In this document: one piece after another, positions 56,317-64,000 of the stretch
Numbering within the stretch: position 1 is the stretch's first letter
How the letters are laid out: every line of letters begins with the position of its first letter
Assembly (NCBI RefSeq): GCF_025642785.1
Contig: NZ_JANZKU010000001.1
Span: forward strand, 186,001 to 250,000
DNA: 64,000 nt
Source of the DNA: Pseudomonas sp. RIT-PI-AD
GTDB lineage: Bacteria; Pseudomonadota; Gammaproteobacteria; Pseudomonadales; Pseudomonadaceae
Direction of reading: 5' to 3'
Translations under genes and position numbers: made by a program
The notes under the pieces: model-generated
What the model was told of the DNA's origin: nothing
Databases searched by the model: none
Seen by the model: only the letters and a program-made list of their open reading frames with translations

Positions 56317-58326
56317 ATGTCTATGCTGCCAGAACGCATTTCCACCCGCCTCACGCTGGGCGCCGTCTTCCTGCTGGTGCTGACCGCCCTGGCCGTGTTC
56401 GCGGTGATGGTATTCCGCGGCCAGCCCCGGGTGATGGCCGAAAGCAACGCGCTGATCGAGCAGACCGGCACCTCCATCGTCCGCCAGCTCGGCCTCAAGC
56501 TCACCGGTATCGAGGGGCTCGCGGTGAGCATGGCCCACCTGGCCGAGGTACTGGACCGGGACGAAACCCTCTACCGCAACAATTTTCCCAACCTGATCGA
56601 CAACGGCGGCGACGTCGCCATCGCCGGTGGCGGTATCTGGCCCGAGCCTGGCGCCTTCGCCAGCGGTACCGAGCGCCGCAGCTTCTTCTGGGCTCGGGGG
56701 GGCAACGGCCACTTGGAGTATTCCGAGGACTACAACAAGCCCGATGGGCCCGGTTACCACCAGGAAGCCTGGTACACCGGCGCCCGGAACGCGCCCGGCA
56801 ATGCCTGCGTCTGGTCGGAGGCCTATCAGGACCCGGTGAGCAAGGTGCCGATGGTGACGTGCAGCGTGCCCTACAAGGTGCAGGGACGCTTCGCCGGGGT
56901 CAGTACCATCGACCTGGTTCTCGACGATCTGGCGCGTTTCCTCCAGGAGCAGGGCAAGGTCACCGGTGGCTACGCGTTCGCCCTGGACCAGGCGGGCAAC
57001 GTGCTGTTCTTCCCCTTGGGCGAGGGCGGGAAAGACGCCACCATGCAGAAGTTCGACGACCTGGCCGGCCGTCAGGCCTGGCTGGCGCCGCTGCTGGAGG
57101 CCCGTCGCAAGGCGGAGTCCACCGGTAGCGCCAGCGCCATCCTGCAGGACGACGCGCTGCTCGGCGAGCCGGGTCAGGCCAATCTGTTCCGCATGCCGCA
57201 GACCGGCTGGATAGTGGGTCTGGTGACGCCCCAGGCCAACGCCACGGGATTGGCGCGAGCGCTGACCTATGAGTTGCTGGCGTTTCTCCTGCCGCTGCTG
57301 GGGCTGCTGCTGTTCTTCGTCTGGCTGGCGGGGCGCAAGCTGTTGCGACAGCTCGAGGAAACCCGGGCGCAGATCGATGCCTTGGGCACCGGCCAGGGGC
57401 AGGGAGAGGCCCTGCCGGTGCTGCGCGACGACGAGATCGGCGGCCTGCGGCGCGCCGTCAACCAGTATGCCGGGCGCCTGCACAGCATGCTCCAGGTGAT
57501 CGCCGACGAATCCCGGCGCCTGCAAGAGGAGGCCGGCCGTCTGGGCCGTCTGAGCAGCGCCTTGCTGGAGCGCGCCGAGCAGCAGCGCCAGGAAAACACC
57601 CAGCTCGCGACCGCCATCACCGAGATGTCCTCCAGCGCCCAGGAAGTGGCGCAGAACACCAACGACTGCGCCACCACCGCGCAGCGTTCGCAGACGGTAG
57701 TCCGCGAGGGCCAGGACAAGGTGGCGGCCAACAGCCGCGCCATACAGACCCTGGCGGGCGAGATGGCCTCCGCCGCGTCGGTGATCGCCCGCCTGGAGCA
57801 GGACAGCCAGCAGGTGGGCGCCGTCCTGGATGTGATCAAGGCGATTTCCGAGCAGACCAACCTGCTGGCGCTCAACGCCGCCATCGAGGCCGCCCGGGCG
57901 GGCGAACAAGGGCGGGGGTTCGCGGTGGTGGCCGACGAGGTCCGTTCCCTCGCCGGCAAGACCCAGAGCTCCGCCAACGAAATCAGCGGCATGATCGCCA
58001 ACCTGCAACAGGCCTCGCGGCAAGCGGTGCAGGCCATGCAGGGCGGCGAAACGCGCACCCGCCAGGCGGTGGAGGAGGCCGAGGGCGCGGCCAGCACCTT
58101 GTCCAGCACGGTGGACAGCTTCGAGGACATTTCCCAGCGGGCCCAGCAGATAGCCGTGGCGGCCCAGGAGCAGAGCCACGTGACACAGGAAATCAACGAG
58201 CTGGCGGTGCGCATCCATTCGGTCAGCGAGGAAAACGCCCGCGACGCGCTGAACCTGGACGCGCTCGGCCGCGCCATTCAGCAATCCGCCGCCCGCCTGG
58301 AGGCGCTCAGCCGAGGAAAAGCCTGA
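56317..58326 (+). CDS. Methyl-accepting chemotaxis protein with dCache-like sensor
   Basis: The 669-residue chemoreceptor has a membrane helix (about 13-33), a periplasmic sensor (about 35-310) with '[11 protein letters not shown]' as in dCache domains, a second helix (about 318-340), a HAMP-like linker and the signalling domain. The tip sequence '[32 protein letters not shown]' region is the MCP hallmark. It is expected to sense a small ligand and drive CheA. The sensor contains two cysteines ('[23 protein letters not shown]') that could pair. Ligand unknown. Confidence 0.92.
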   Translation: MSMLPERISTRLTLGAVFLLVLTALAVFAVMVFRGQPRVMAESNALIEQTGTSIVRQLGLKLTGIEGLAVSMAHLAEVLDRDETLYRNNFPNLIDNGGDVAIAGGGIWPEPGAFASGTERRSFFWARGGNGHLEYSEDYNKPDGPGYHQEAWYTGARNAPGNACVWSEAYQDPVSKVPMVTCSVPYKVQGRFAGVSTIDLVLDDLARFLQEQGKVTGGYAFALDQAGNVLFFPLGEGGKDATMQKFDDLAGRQAWLAPLLEARRKAESTGSASAILQDDALLGEPGQANLFRMPQTGWIVGLVTPQANATGLARALTYELLAFLLPLLGLLLFFVWLAGRKLLRQLEETRAQIDALGTGQGQGEALPVLRDDEIGGLRRAVNQYAGRLHSMLQVIADESRRLQEEAGRLGRLSSALLERAEQQRQENTQLATAITEMSSSAQEVAQNTNDCATTAQRSQTVVREGQDKVAANSRAIQTLAGEMASAASVIARLEQDSQQVGAVLDVIKAISEQTNLLALNAAIEAARAGEQGRGFAVVADEVRSLAGKTQSSANEISGMIANLQQASRQAVQAMQGGETRTRQAVEEAEGAASTLSSTVDSFEDISQRAQQIAVAAQEQSHVTQEINELAVRIHSVSEENARDALNLDALGRAIQQSAARLEALSRGKA

Positions 58327-58503
58327 TCCCGGGGGCCGCTCCCGAGCCGGGGCCCCGGCGACGCGGTGTGACCCGCGCCGCGCCGGGGCTGTCTCCGAGT
58401 GAACGGGAGCCCGACGTACTGTCCGACGACAGGTGAGAATTATCGCGGGGCGCGGCACAATAGCCGTTCAGCCCGAAGCCCAGAATCGACAAGAGGATCA
58501 CGC

Positions 58504-59625
58504 GTGCACCAGGCCGTCATCAGTGGCACAGGTCTTTACACACCTGCCTATAGCATCTCCAACGAAGAACTGGTTGAGTCCTTCAACACCTACGTCCGGG
58601 CCTTCAACGCCGACCACGCCGAGGCCATCGCCCGCGGCGAGACGGACGCGCTCAGCGAGTCCAGCGTCGCCTTCATCGAAAAAGCCTCCGGCATCAAGAG
58701 CCGTTTCGTCGTCGACAAGGCCGGCATCCTCGATCCCCGGCGGATGATGCCGCGCATCCCCGAGCGCTCCAACGACGAGTGGGGCATTCTCTGCGAGATG
58801 GCGGTGGCCGCCGCCAAGGACGCGCTCCAGCGTGCCGGGCGCAGCGCCGCCGACATCGACGGGGTGATCGTCGCCTGCTCCAACCTGCAACGCGCCTACC
58901 CGGCGGTGGCCATCGAGGTCCAGGCCGCCCTGGGCATCCACGGGTTCGGCTTCGACATGAACGTCGCCTGTTCCTCCGCGACCTTCGGCCTGCAAGTCGC
59001 CGCCAACGCGGTACAACTCGGCCAGGCTCGCGCCGTGCTGGTGGTCGATCCGGAAATCTGCACCGCCCACCTGAACTTCCGCGACCGCGACAGCCACTTC
59101 ATCTTCGGCGACGCCGCGACCGCGCTGATCGTCGAGCGCGCCGACCTGGCCACGTCGTCGCGCCAGTTCGAGATCCTCGGGACCAAGCTGCTCACCCAGT
59201 TCTCCAACAACATCCGCAACAACTTCGGCTTCCTCAATCGCGCCGCGGACGCGGACGGCCTCGCCGCCGACAAGCTGTTCGTCCAGGAAGGCCGCAAGGT
59301 GTTCAAGGACGTCTGCCCGATGGTCGCCGAGCTGATCGCCGCCCACCTCCACGAGACCGGGCTGGCGGTAAGCGACGTACAGCGCTACTGGCTGCATCAG
59401 GCCAACCTCAACATGAATCTGTTGATCGTCCGCAAGCTGCTCGGCCGCGACGCCGAGCCCCACGAGGCGCCGGTGATCCTGGATACCTACGCCAACACCA
59501 GCTCCGCCGGTTCGGTGATCGCCCTGCACAAGTACCAGGACGACCTGCCGTCCGGCGCGGTGGGCGTGCTCAGTTCGTTCGGCGCGGGCTACTCCATCGG
59601 CAGCGTGATCCTGCGCAAGCGTTGA
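58504..59625 (+). CDS. FabH-like beta-ketoacyl-ACP synthase III (fatty-acid shunt type)
   Basis: The 373-residue thiolase-fold enzyme has Cys in '[10 protein letters not shown]' (near 156), His in '[11 protein letters not shown]' (near 296) and Asn in 'ANTSSAGS' (near 329). It matches P. aeruginosa PA3286 from memory, which condenses octanoyl-CoA from beta-oxidation with malonyl-ACP and feeds fatty-acid synthesis. The GTG start follows AGAGGA. It is longer than FabH (about 320). With fadD1/2 and fadL in the window it fits recycling of exogenous fatty acids. Confidence 0.9.
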   Translation: MHQAVISGTGLYTPAYSISNEELVESFNTYVRAFNADHAEAIARGETDALSESSVAFIEKASGIKSRFVVDKAGILDPRRMMPRIPERSNDEWGILCEMAVAAAKDALQRAGRSAADIDGVIVACSNLQRAYPAVAIEVQAALGIHGFGFDMNVACSSATFGLQVAANAVQLGQARAVLVVDPEICTAHLNFRDRDSHFIFGDAATALIVERADLATSSRQFEILGTKLLTQFSNNIRNNFGFLNRAADADGLAADKLFVQEGRKVFKDVCPMVAELIAAHLHETGLAVSDVQRYWLHQANLNMNLLIVRKLLGRDAEPHEAPVILDTYANTSSAGSVIALHKYQDDLPSGAVGVLSSFGAGYSIGSVILRKR

Positions 59626-59898
59626 ACCTCCTCGGCCGGCCAGCCCTTGGCCGGCCCTTCGGGCGGAAGCCCCGACGGTTTCCCCTGCCTCGCCCGAGCC
59701 ACCCGGTCCTGACACTCCGGCATTTCCATTCCGGCAGCATCCATTCACCTTGTGGTATTCCGGTTCGACGGCCGCGCGCGCCAGCGCCGCATTTCGCGCA
59801 GGCGCAAGCCTCCACGCGGGCCGTGGCCGCTGCGGAACCTGGAAGGAGGCGGGGAGCGGGGGACTCGCGCGGCCGGGACCGGCCGCGCGAGCTGAGGC

Positions 59899-61182
59899 TT
59901 AGAAGCGGTAGGTCAGCTGGGTGCCGATGCCGTGGGCACTGTTGCGGTATTTCGCGCTATAGGACGGCTGCAGCGTGGAGTCCGGCTGATTGATCGGCGC
60001 TTCGTTCTCGCGCAGGTAGGAGTAGGCCACGTCGATGGTGATTTCATCGTTCGGCGACCAGCCCGCGCCCAGCGAGAAGATCTTGCGATTGCCTACCGGA
60101 ATGCGCACGTTGCGGTGCTCGTTGGTGGTCGGCGCGGCGTCGAGGGCCAGGCCGGTGCGCAGGACCCATTGCGGGTTGAGCTGGTAGGCCGCGCCGATCG
60201 CGTAGGACCAGGTGTCCTTCCATTGCAACTGCTCGGTCAGGGTGCCGAAGCCGAGGGCCTGGCCCAGGGCCGGAACGCCCTGGTTTTCCACGGCGATCTT
60301 CTCCAGACGGCTCCAGCGGGTCCAGGTGGCGCCGCCGTAGAGGGTCCACTGGTCGTCGAGCTTGTGGGTGATGGAGGTGTCCACCGACTCCGGCATGGTG
60401 ATGTCGAGCTTGGCGTCGTACTTGCCGTTCAGGCCCAGGGCGCTGGGAGCGTTGGTGACCCCGGTATGGCCTTCGAGGGTGTAGTCGACCTTGGAGTGAT
60501 AGGTCAGGCCCCAAGTGGTGGCGTCGGTGACGTCCACCAGCACGCCGACGTTGTAGCCGACCGCGGTGTCGTCGCCCTTGATGTTCAGCTTGGTGTCGCC
60601 TTCGGTGCCCAGCAGGCCGTTGGTCGCCAGCTTGTTGGTCAGCTTGCCGTCGATCTTGTTGATGGTCGGGCCGATGCCGACGGACAGGCGGTCGTTGATC
60701 TTGTAGCTCAGGGTCGGCTGGATGGTGACGACCTGGACTTTGCTGTAGAGGCCCTTGTAGCGGCCCTGGAAGCTCTTCTCGTAATCGCTGATCACGCCGA
60801 ACGGCACGTAGACGCCGAGCCCGAAGTGCAGGTCGTCGGTGATGGGCGTGGACATATAGCCGAAGGGCACGGAGGCCAGGGGAACCATGTCGCCTTTGTT
60901 GGTGCCCTGGGCCGAGCTGCTGTTGGCATCGTGGATGTCCACGTCGGCATTCACTACTGCGAAACCGCCGCTGATCTCGGTGCGGTCGAGTTTGGACAAG
61001 CCGGCCGGGTTACCGAATACCGTGCTGGCATCCTGGGCGGAGGAGGAACGACCGGCGAACGCAGTACCCATGCCGCTGGCGCTTTGTTCGTTGATGGCGA
61101 GACCGTTGGCGAGCACCTGTCCGGAAACGGTTGCGATGGCCAGGGCCAGACCGGTCTTGGCGACTCTTGTCATTGTTATCAC
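59899..61182 (-). CDS. fadL: Outer-membrane long-chain fatty-acid transporter FadL
   Basis: The protein is about 427 residues with a signal peptide ending 'VSGQVLA' and mature start 'NGLAINEQSASGMGTAFAG', the N-terminal plug of OmpP1/FadL channels. 'FGNPAGLSKLDRTE' is also characteristic, and the C-terminus ends in Phe ('QLTYRF'), the outer-membrane assembly signal. A GTG at 61182, 8 bases after AGGAG, fits better than the ATG 9 bases later. It takes long-chain fatty acids across the outer membrane. It resembles P. aeruginosa PA1288. Confidence 0.9.
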   Translation of the reverse strand: MITMTRVAKTGLALAIATVSGQVLANGLAINEQSASGMGTAFAGRSSSAQDASTVFGNPAGLSKLDRTEISGGFAVVNADVDIHDANSSSAQGTNKGDMVPLASVPFGYMSTPITDDLHFGLGVYVPFGVISDYEKSFQGRYKGLYSKVQVVTIQPTLSYKINDRLSVGIGPTINKIDGKLTNKLATNGLLGTEGDTKLNIKGDDTAVGYNVGVLVDVTDATTWGLTYHSKVDYTLEGHTGVTNAPSALGLNGKYDAKLDITMPESVDTSITHKLDDQWTLYGGATWTRWSRLEKIAVENQGVPALGQALGFGTLTEQLQWKDTWSYAIGAAYQLNPQWVLRTGLALDAAPTTNEHRNVRIPVGNRKIFSLGAGWSPNDEITIDVAYSYLRENEAPINQPDSTLQPSYSAKYRNSAHGIGTQLTYRF

Positions 61183-61344
61183 GGTAAAACTCCTAGTCGG
61201 CGTTGCGAGGGGCGGAAAACTATCAAGAAAACGCCGCCTTTGCCACAGGGCAAAGTCCTCTAAAACAGCTGTTGTAGCCCGTAATGAGCGAAAAAATGAG
61301 GCGATTTCCAAGGAACCCCGGGCTGACCCATCAGTCAGTTCCGC

Positions 61345-61824
61345 TCACGCCACTTCGCCCAGACCGATTACATGGCGTTGCCAGGCCAGCATGAAATCCA
61401 GCGGCCGCCCCTGGGGGTCGAATACCGCGCACCAGAGCCTGGCCATCCCGTCCAGGTCGCCGGCCTCCGGGAGCACGCTATCGCTGGCTTCGAACAGCAA
61501 CCAAGCGATCGCCGTGGCATAGCGCAGGTTGACCGTGAGTTCCAGGTGGGGCGCGGCGAGGAAGGCATGTTGGCTGGCCAGGCCGCGCACGCGGCTGGCG
61601 AGGTCGGGATCCCGTGCCAGGTGGTCGTCCCACAATCGCAGGTGGCATTGATCGCCGATCCGGTAGAGGCCATGGCCGTTCTGGGTATCCAGCGCGGTGC
61701 CGAGGGCGGACTGGCAGGCGGCGGTGCCGAGCAGCAGGGCTTCGGCGGCCAGGCTATGGCGCTGCAGATAAAACAGCGTCGGGCGGATCACGTGTTGGCA
61801 GAGGTCGCTGGCGGCAATTCCCAT
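61345..61824 (-). CDS. Conserved hypothetical protein of 159 residues
   Basis: The protein from ATG 61824 ('MGIAASDLCQHVIRPTLFYL') has GAGGG just ahead. Its body 'QSALGTALDTQNGHGLYRIGDQCHLRLWDDHL' and 'LELTVNLRYATAIAWLLFEA' is reminiscent of lysozyme-like or phage-tail-type folds, but I recognise no family. It is mostly helical, without signal peptide. It lies between fadL and sseA on the minus strand. Confidence 0.65.
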   Translation of the reverse strand: MGIAASDLCQHVIRPTLFYLQRHSLAAEALLLGTAACQSALGTALDTQNGHGLYRIGDQCHLRLWDDHLARDPDLASRVRGLASQHAFLAAPHLELTVNLRYATAIAWLLFEASDSVLPEAGDLDGMARLWCAVFDPQGRPLDFMLAWQRHVIGLGEVA

Positions 61825-62098
61825 AAAGCCCTCGCGAAGAAAGAATCGAGGGGCGGAGCCTTCTTGTCCGCTTCTCATCCCGTGGGCAAGGGCGCGATGT
61901 CCGAATCCGTCGGACATCGCATCATTCGGCCGACGCGAGACCCCATCGAAAGCGGCGCTTAGCCGCTTAAGTTGAAGCATAGTGAGAACGCTGCGAGGTA
62001 AAGGCCTGTTTTTAAATCGATTCAGGCCTGGCCGATAAGGGCTTATGTCGCTTGGCGATTAACCGGCCGCGTTCAACCGCGAAAGACGCTGTCGGCGC

Positions 62099-62956
62099 TC
62101 ATCGGTCGCCCTTGGCCACCGGGCGCCTCGGGTCGGTGATCCACTCGCTCCAGGAGCCGGCATACAGCGGCGCCAGGGGATAACCGGCGAGGCCGAGCGC
62201 GAACAGGTTATGGCAGGCCGTGACGCCCGAACCGCAATAGGCCACCAGTTCCTCGACGGGCCGATCCTCCAGCAGGGCCTCGAAGCGTTCGCGCAGCGCC
62301 TCGGTGGGGAGGAAGCGCCCGTCGGCTCCCAGGTTGTCGGTGAAGGCGGCACAGCGCGCGCCGGGGATATGCCCGGCGACCGGATCGATGGGCTCTACCT
62401 CGCCACGGAAGCGCGGTAGTGCTCTGGCATCGAGCAGGGTCAGCTCGGGGTTTTCCAGGCGCCGTCCCAGGTCGGCGGCCTCGATCACCAGGCGGGCGTC
62501 CGCCTGGCCCTGGAAAGTCCCCATCGCCGGGGGAGGACACGCCGTTTCCAGGGGCAGGCCGGCGTCGCGCCAGGCTTTCAGGCCCCCGTCGAGCAGGTAC
62601 ACCCCATCGCGTTTGCCCAGCCAGGCCAGCAACCACCAGGCGCGGGCGGCGAAGGCGCCGGGACCGTCGTCATAGAGCACCACCTCGCTGTCGGGGTCGA
62701 TCCCCCAGTCCCGCAGGCGTTGCGACAGGACGTCCGGGTCCGGCAGCGGATGGCGCCCGCTGACGCCGGGGCGAACCGGGCCGGACAGGTCCCGTTCCAG
62801 GTCGGCGAACCGCGCGCCGGGGATGTGCCCTTCGGCGTAGACGCGCGCGCCGTAGGCCGGATCGTCCAGGGCGAAACGGCAATCGAGGACGATCCATCCC
62901 GGCCGTTGAAGGCGGGTCTGCAGGGCAGCGGGGTCGAGCAAGCGGGCGAGCGACAT
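62099..62956 (-). CDS. sseA: 3-Mercaptopyruvate/thiosulfate sulfurtransferase
   Basis: The 285-residue two-domain rhodanese has the active loop 'AYCGSGVTACHN' (Cys near 239), the CGSGVTA form of mercaptopyruvate sulfurtransferases. The domain ends include 'GARFADLERDLSG' and 'GHIPGARCAAF'. It transfers sulfur from mercaptopyruvate or thiosulfate to acceptors such as cyanide or thiols. AGGAG precedes ATG 62956. It resembles P. aeruginosa PA1292, two genes before rnd. Confidence 0.92.
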   Translation of the reverse strand: MSLARLLDPAALQTRLQRPGWIVLDCRFALDDPAYGARVYAEGHIPGARFADLERDLSGPVRPGVSGRHPLPDPDVLSQRLRDWGIDPDSEVVLYDDGPGAFAARAWWLLAWLGKRDGVYLLDGGLKAWRDAGLPLETACPPPAMGTFQGQADARLVIEAADLGRRLENPELTLLDARALPRFRGEVEPIDPVAGHIPGARCAAFTDNLGADGRFLPTEALRERFEALLEDRPVEELVAYCGSGVTACHNLFALGLAGYPLAPLYAGSWSEWITDPRRPVAKGDR

Positions 62957-63168
62957 GGAGACTCCTGGGGCTGGGGATACGGGCGTATGCGGGTACGGCG
63001 CCATGGCCCATGGTGCCGGATGGACGATGGTCGTGACCAGATGCCGCCAGGGCAGGGGGACGAAGCTGCGCAGGAGCGCAAGTCGACACGCGCAGCGGCA
63101 GGTGCGAGGACGGTAGAAAAAAGGGGGCGTGTGGCGGGGAATGGCGCGGCGAACCGCGCCATGGGGGA

Positions 63169-63594
63169 TCAGACGCGCAGAGCCTGTTCCCTTTCGAGGA
63201 ATTCGTCTTGCAGCATCGCGTCCTGGCTTTCGCCTTCTTCCTGGGGTTCGGCGGAGACCTCTTCGAGGTGGCCGGTCAGGCGCTTGGCCTGCAGCTTGCC
63301 GAACAGGTGCTCGAGGGCATGGGAAAGTTTTTCCGCCGCGCCTTCCACCGCGAGGTCGATCGATTCCGCCTTATGGGTCACGGAAACCGGCTGGTGCCCC
63401 TTGGGCCGTGCTTCCAGCTGGCAGCGTTTATCCTGCGGGCCGGACTTCTGCCCGTTTTCGTCGTTGAGATGGACCTCGATGCGGGTCAGTTGATCGTCGA
63501 AACGCTCCAGGCGTTCTTCCAGGGTGGCGCGCACCCAAGCTTCCAGGCGGATGCCGCCTTCGATGTGTTTGTCGCTGTTGACCTGAATTTGCAT
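63169..63594 (-). CDS. HPF/RaiA-like ribosome-associated protein
   Basis: The 141-residue protein begins 'MQIQVNSDKHIEGGIRLEAWVRATLEERLERF' and continues 'LTRIEVHLNDENGQKSGPQDKRCQLEARPKG', a beta-alpha-beta pattern of the ribosome hibernation/RaiA family. The C-terminus is acidic and Glu-rich, unlike short HPF. GAGGA precedes the ATG. It probably binds ribosomes in stress, but the long divergent tail leaves this uncertain. It diverges from rnd. Confidence 0.75.
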   Translation of the reverse strand: MQIQVNSDKHIEGGIRLEAWVRATLEERLERFDDQLTRIEVHLNDENGQKSGPQDKRCQLEARPKGHQPVSVTHKAESIDLAVEGAAEKLSHALEHLFGKLQAKRLTGHLEEVSAEPQEEGESQDAMLQDEFLEREQALRV

Positions 63595-63775
63595 GGTCTT
63601 TCCTCGTGTGACATGCCTATGCATACGACGGGGATCCCTCCAGGCAGTTCAGGCGAAACGCGTCGCGCTGATTTCCGCTTGTTTCAGCCAGGCTTCGAAC
63701 ACCGCCGCGAGCCTGGGGAGGGCGGTGAGCGGCGAGGGCGATATATACTGCCGGGCATTATTCGAGGAGCCGCCC

Positions 63776-64000
63776 GTGACTATCGACATCCACTGGATTC
63801 GTGACGATGAAAGCCTGGCACGCCAGTGCGACGAATGGAAAAGGCTGCCCTACGTGGCGCTGGACACCGAGTTCATGCGCGTCGACACCTTCTATCCCAT
63901 CGCCGCGTTGCTGCAGGTCTGCGATGGCCAGCGCGTCTACCTGATCGATCCCCTCGCCATCCAGGTGTGGACTCCCCTCGCCGAGGTGCTGGAAAACCCG
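63776..64000 (+). CDS. rnd: Ribonuclease D, N-terminal fragment
   Basis: The first 75 residues are in the window. The GTG start follows CGAGGAG, and the frame is open to the end. 'YVALDTEFMRVDTFYP' is exonuclease motif I (DxE) of the DEDD family. 'ALLQVCDGQRVYLIDPL' follows as in Rnd. RNase D trims 3' ends of tRNA precursors. A TATACT sequence about 30 bp upstream may be its -10. The gene continues beyond the window. Confidence 0.93.
   Translation, partial: MTIDIHWIRDDESLARQCDEWKRLPYVALDTEFMRVDTFYPIAALLQVCDGQRVYLIDPLAIQVWTPLAEVLENP

Overview
The window is chromosomal DNA of a high-GC Pseudomonas of the P. aeruginosa lineage. Many proteins look near-identical, from memory, to P. aeruginosa ones (RsmA, AmrZ, MgtE, FlgM, FadD1/FadD2, PhaJ, AruB/AruE), and the arginine-succinyltransferase genes, the flg/che block and the fadD pair are typical of the genus. 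The gene order is not that of P. aeruginosa PAO1: blocks I remember as far apart there are contiguous here, so this is probably a relative (P. citronellolis/nitroreducens/alcaligenes-like) rather than P. aeruginosa itself.

Layout. 1-3.4 kb: end of the arginine catabolic operon (astD fragment, astB, a small conserved gene, astE). 3.5-9 kb: threonine aldolase, alaS, lysC and rsmA. 9.0-9.5 kb: tRNA-Ser(GCT) and two identical tRNA-Arg(ACG) genes with their own promoters and terminators. 9.5-12.2 kb: a DUF4124/BamE-like exported protein, mgtE and amrZ. 12.2-13.9 kb: an AT-richer stretch with two tiny membrane/exported proteins, ending at tRNA-Arg(CCT). 14-17 kb: a Zn/Cd P-type ATPase divergent from its MerR-type regulator CadR. 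17-24.3 kb: glutamylpolyamine synthetase, an MFS transporter, then flgZ-flgN-flgM-flgA facing cheV-cheR. 24.4-29.7 kb: phaJ, a lysophospholipase-like hydrolase, fadD2 and fadD1. 29.7-36.4 kb: hrpA, YkgJ-like protein, a structured leader with two small genes, and three clusters of one palindromic repeat family, one of them inside hrpA in frame. 36.4-41 kb: rnz, a DUF445 protein, LysE exporter with AraC regulator, a small secreted protein. 41-48.2 kb: an accessory five-gene operon. 48.5-64 kb: LysR regulator, amidotransferase-like protein, monooxygenase-fold protein, HIT protein, phoA, HhH protein, YfdC-like channel, a decayed glycosyltransferase gene, chemoreceptor, FabH-like synthase, fadL, a conserved hypothetical, sseA, an HPF/RaiA-like protein and the start of rnd.

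The most unusual region is 41.0-48.2 kb. Five tightly packed or overlapping genes encode an AfsA-type (gamma-butyrolactone synthase) double-hotdog protein, an isoprenylcysteine-methyltransferase-like membrane enzyme, a rifampicin-phosphotransferase-like dikinase, a UbiA-like membrane transferase and an SDR-fold protein. The set recalls the actinomycete butyrolactone/phosphotriester (salinipostin-type) clusters. A ~960-bp AT-rich upstream region carries two perfect palindromes. The AfsA-like protein has its two halves in the reverse order of the Streptomyces enzymes, and the SDR lacks the usual Tyr/Lys pair. I infer a lipid-like signal or phospho-lipid product, possibly autoregulated.

Most other genes link fatty-acid metabolism (phaJ, fadD1/2, FabH-like shunt enzyme, fadL), motility and chemotaxis, RNA processing (hrpA, rnz, rnd, rsmA) and nutrient stress (phoA with a PHO box).
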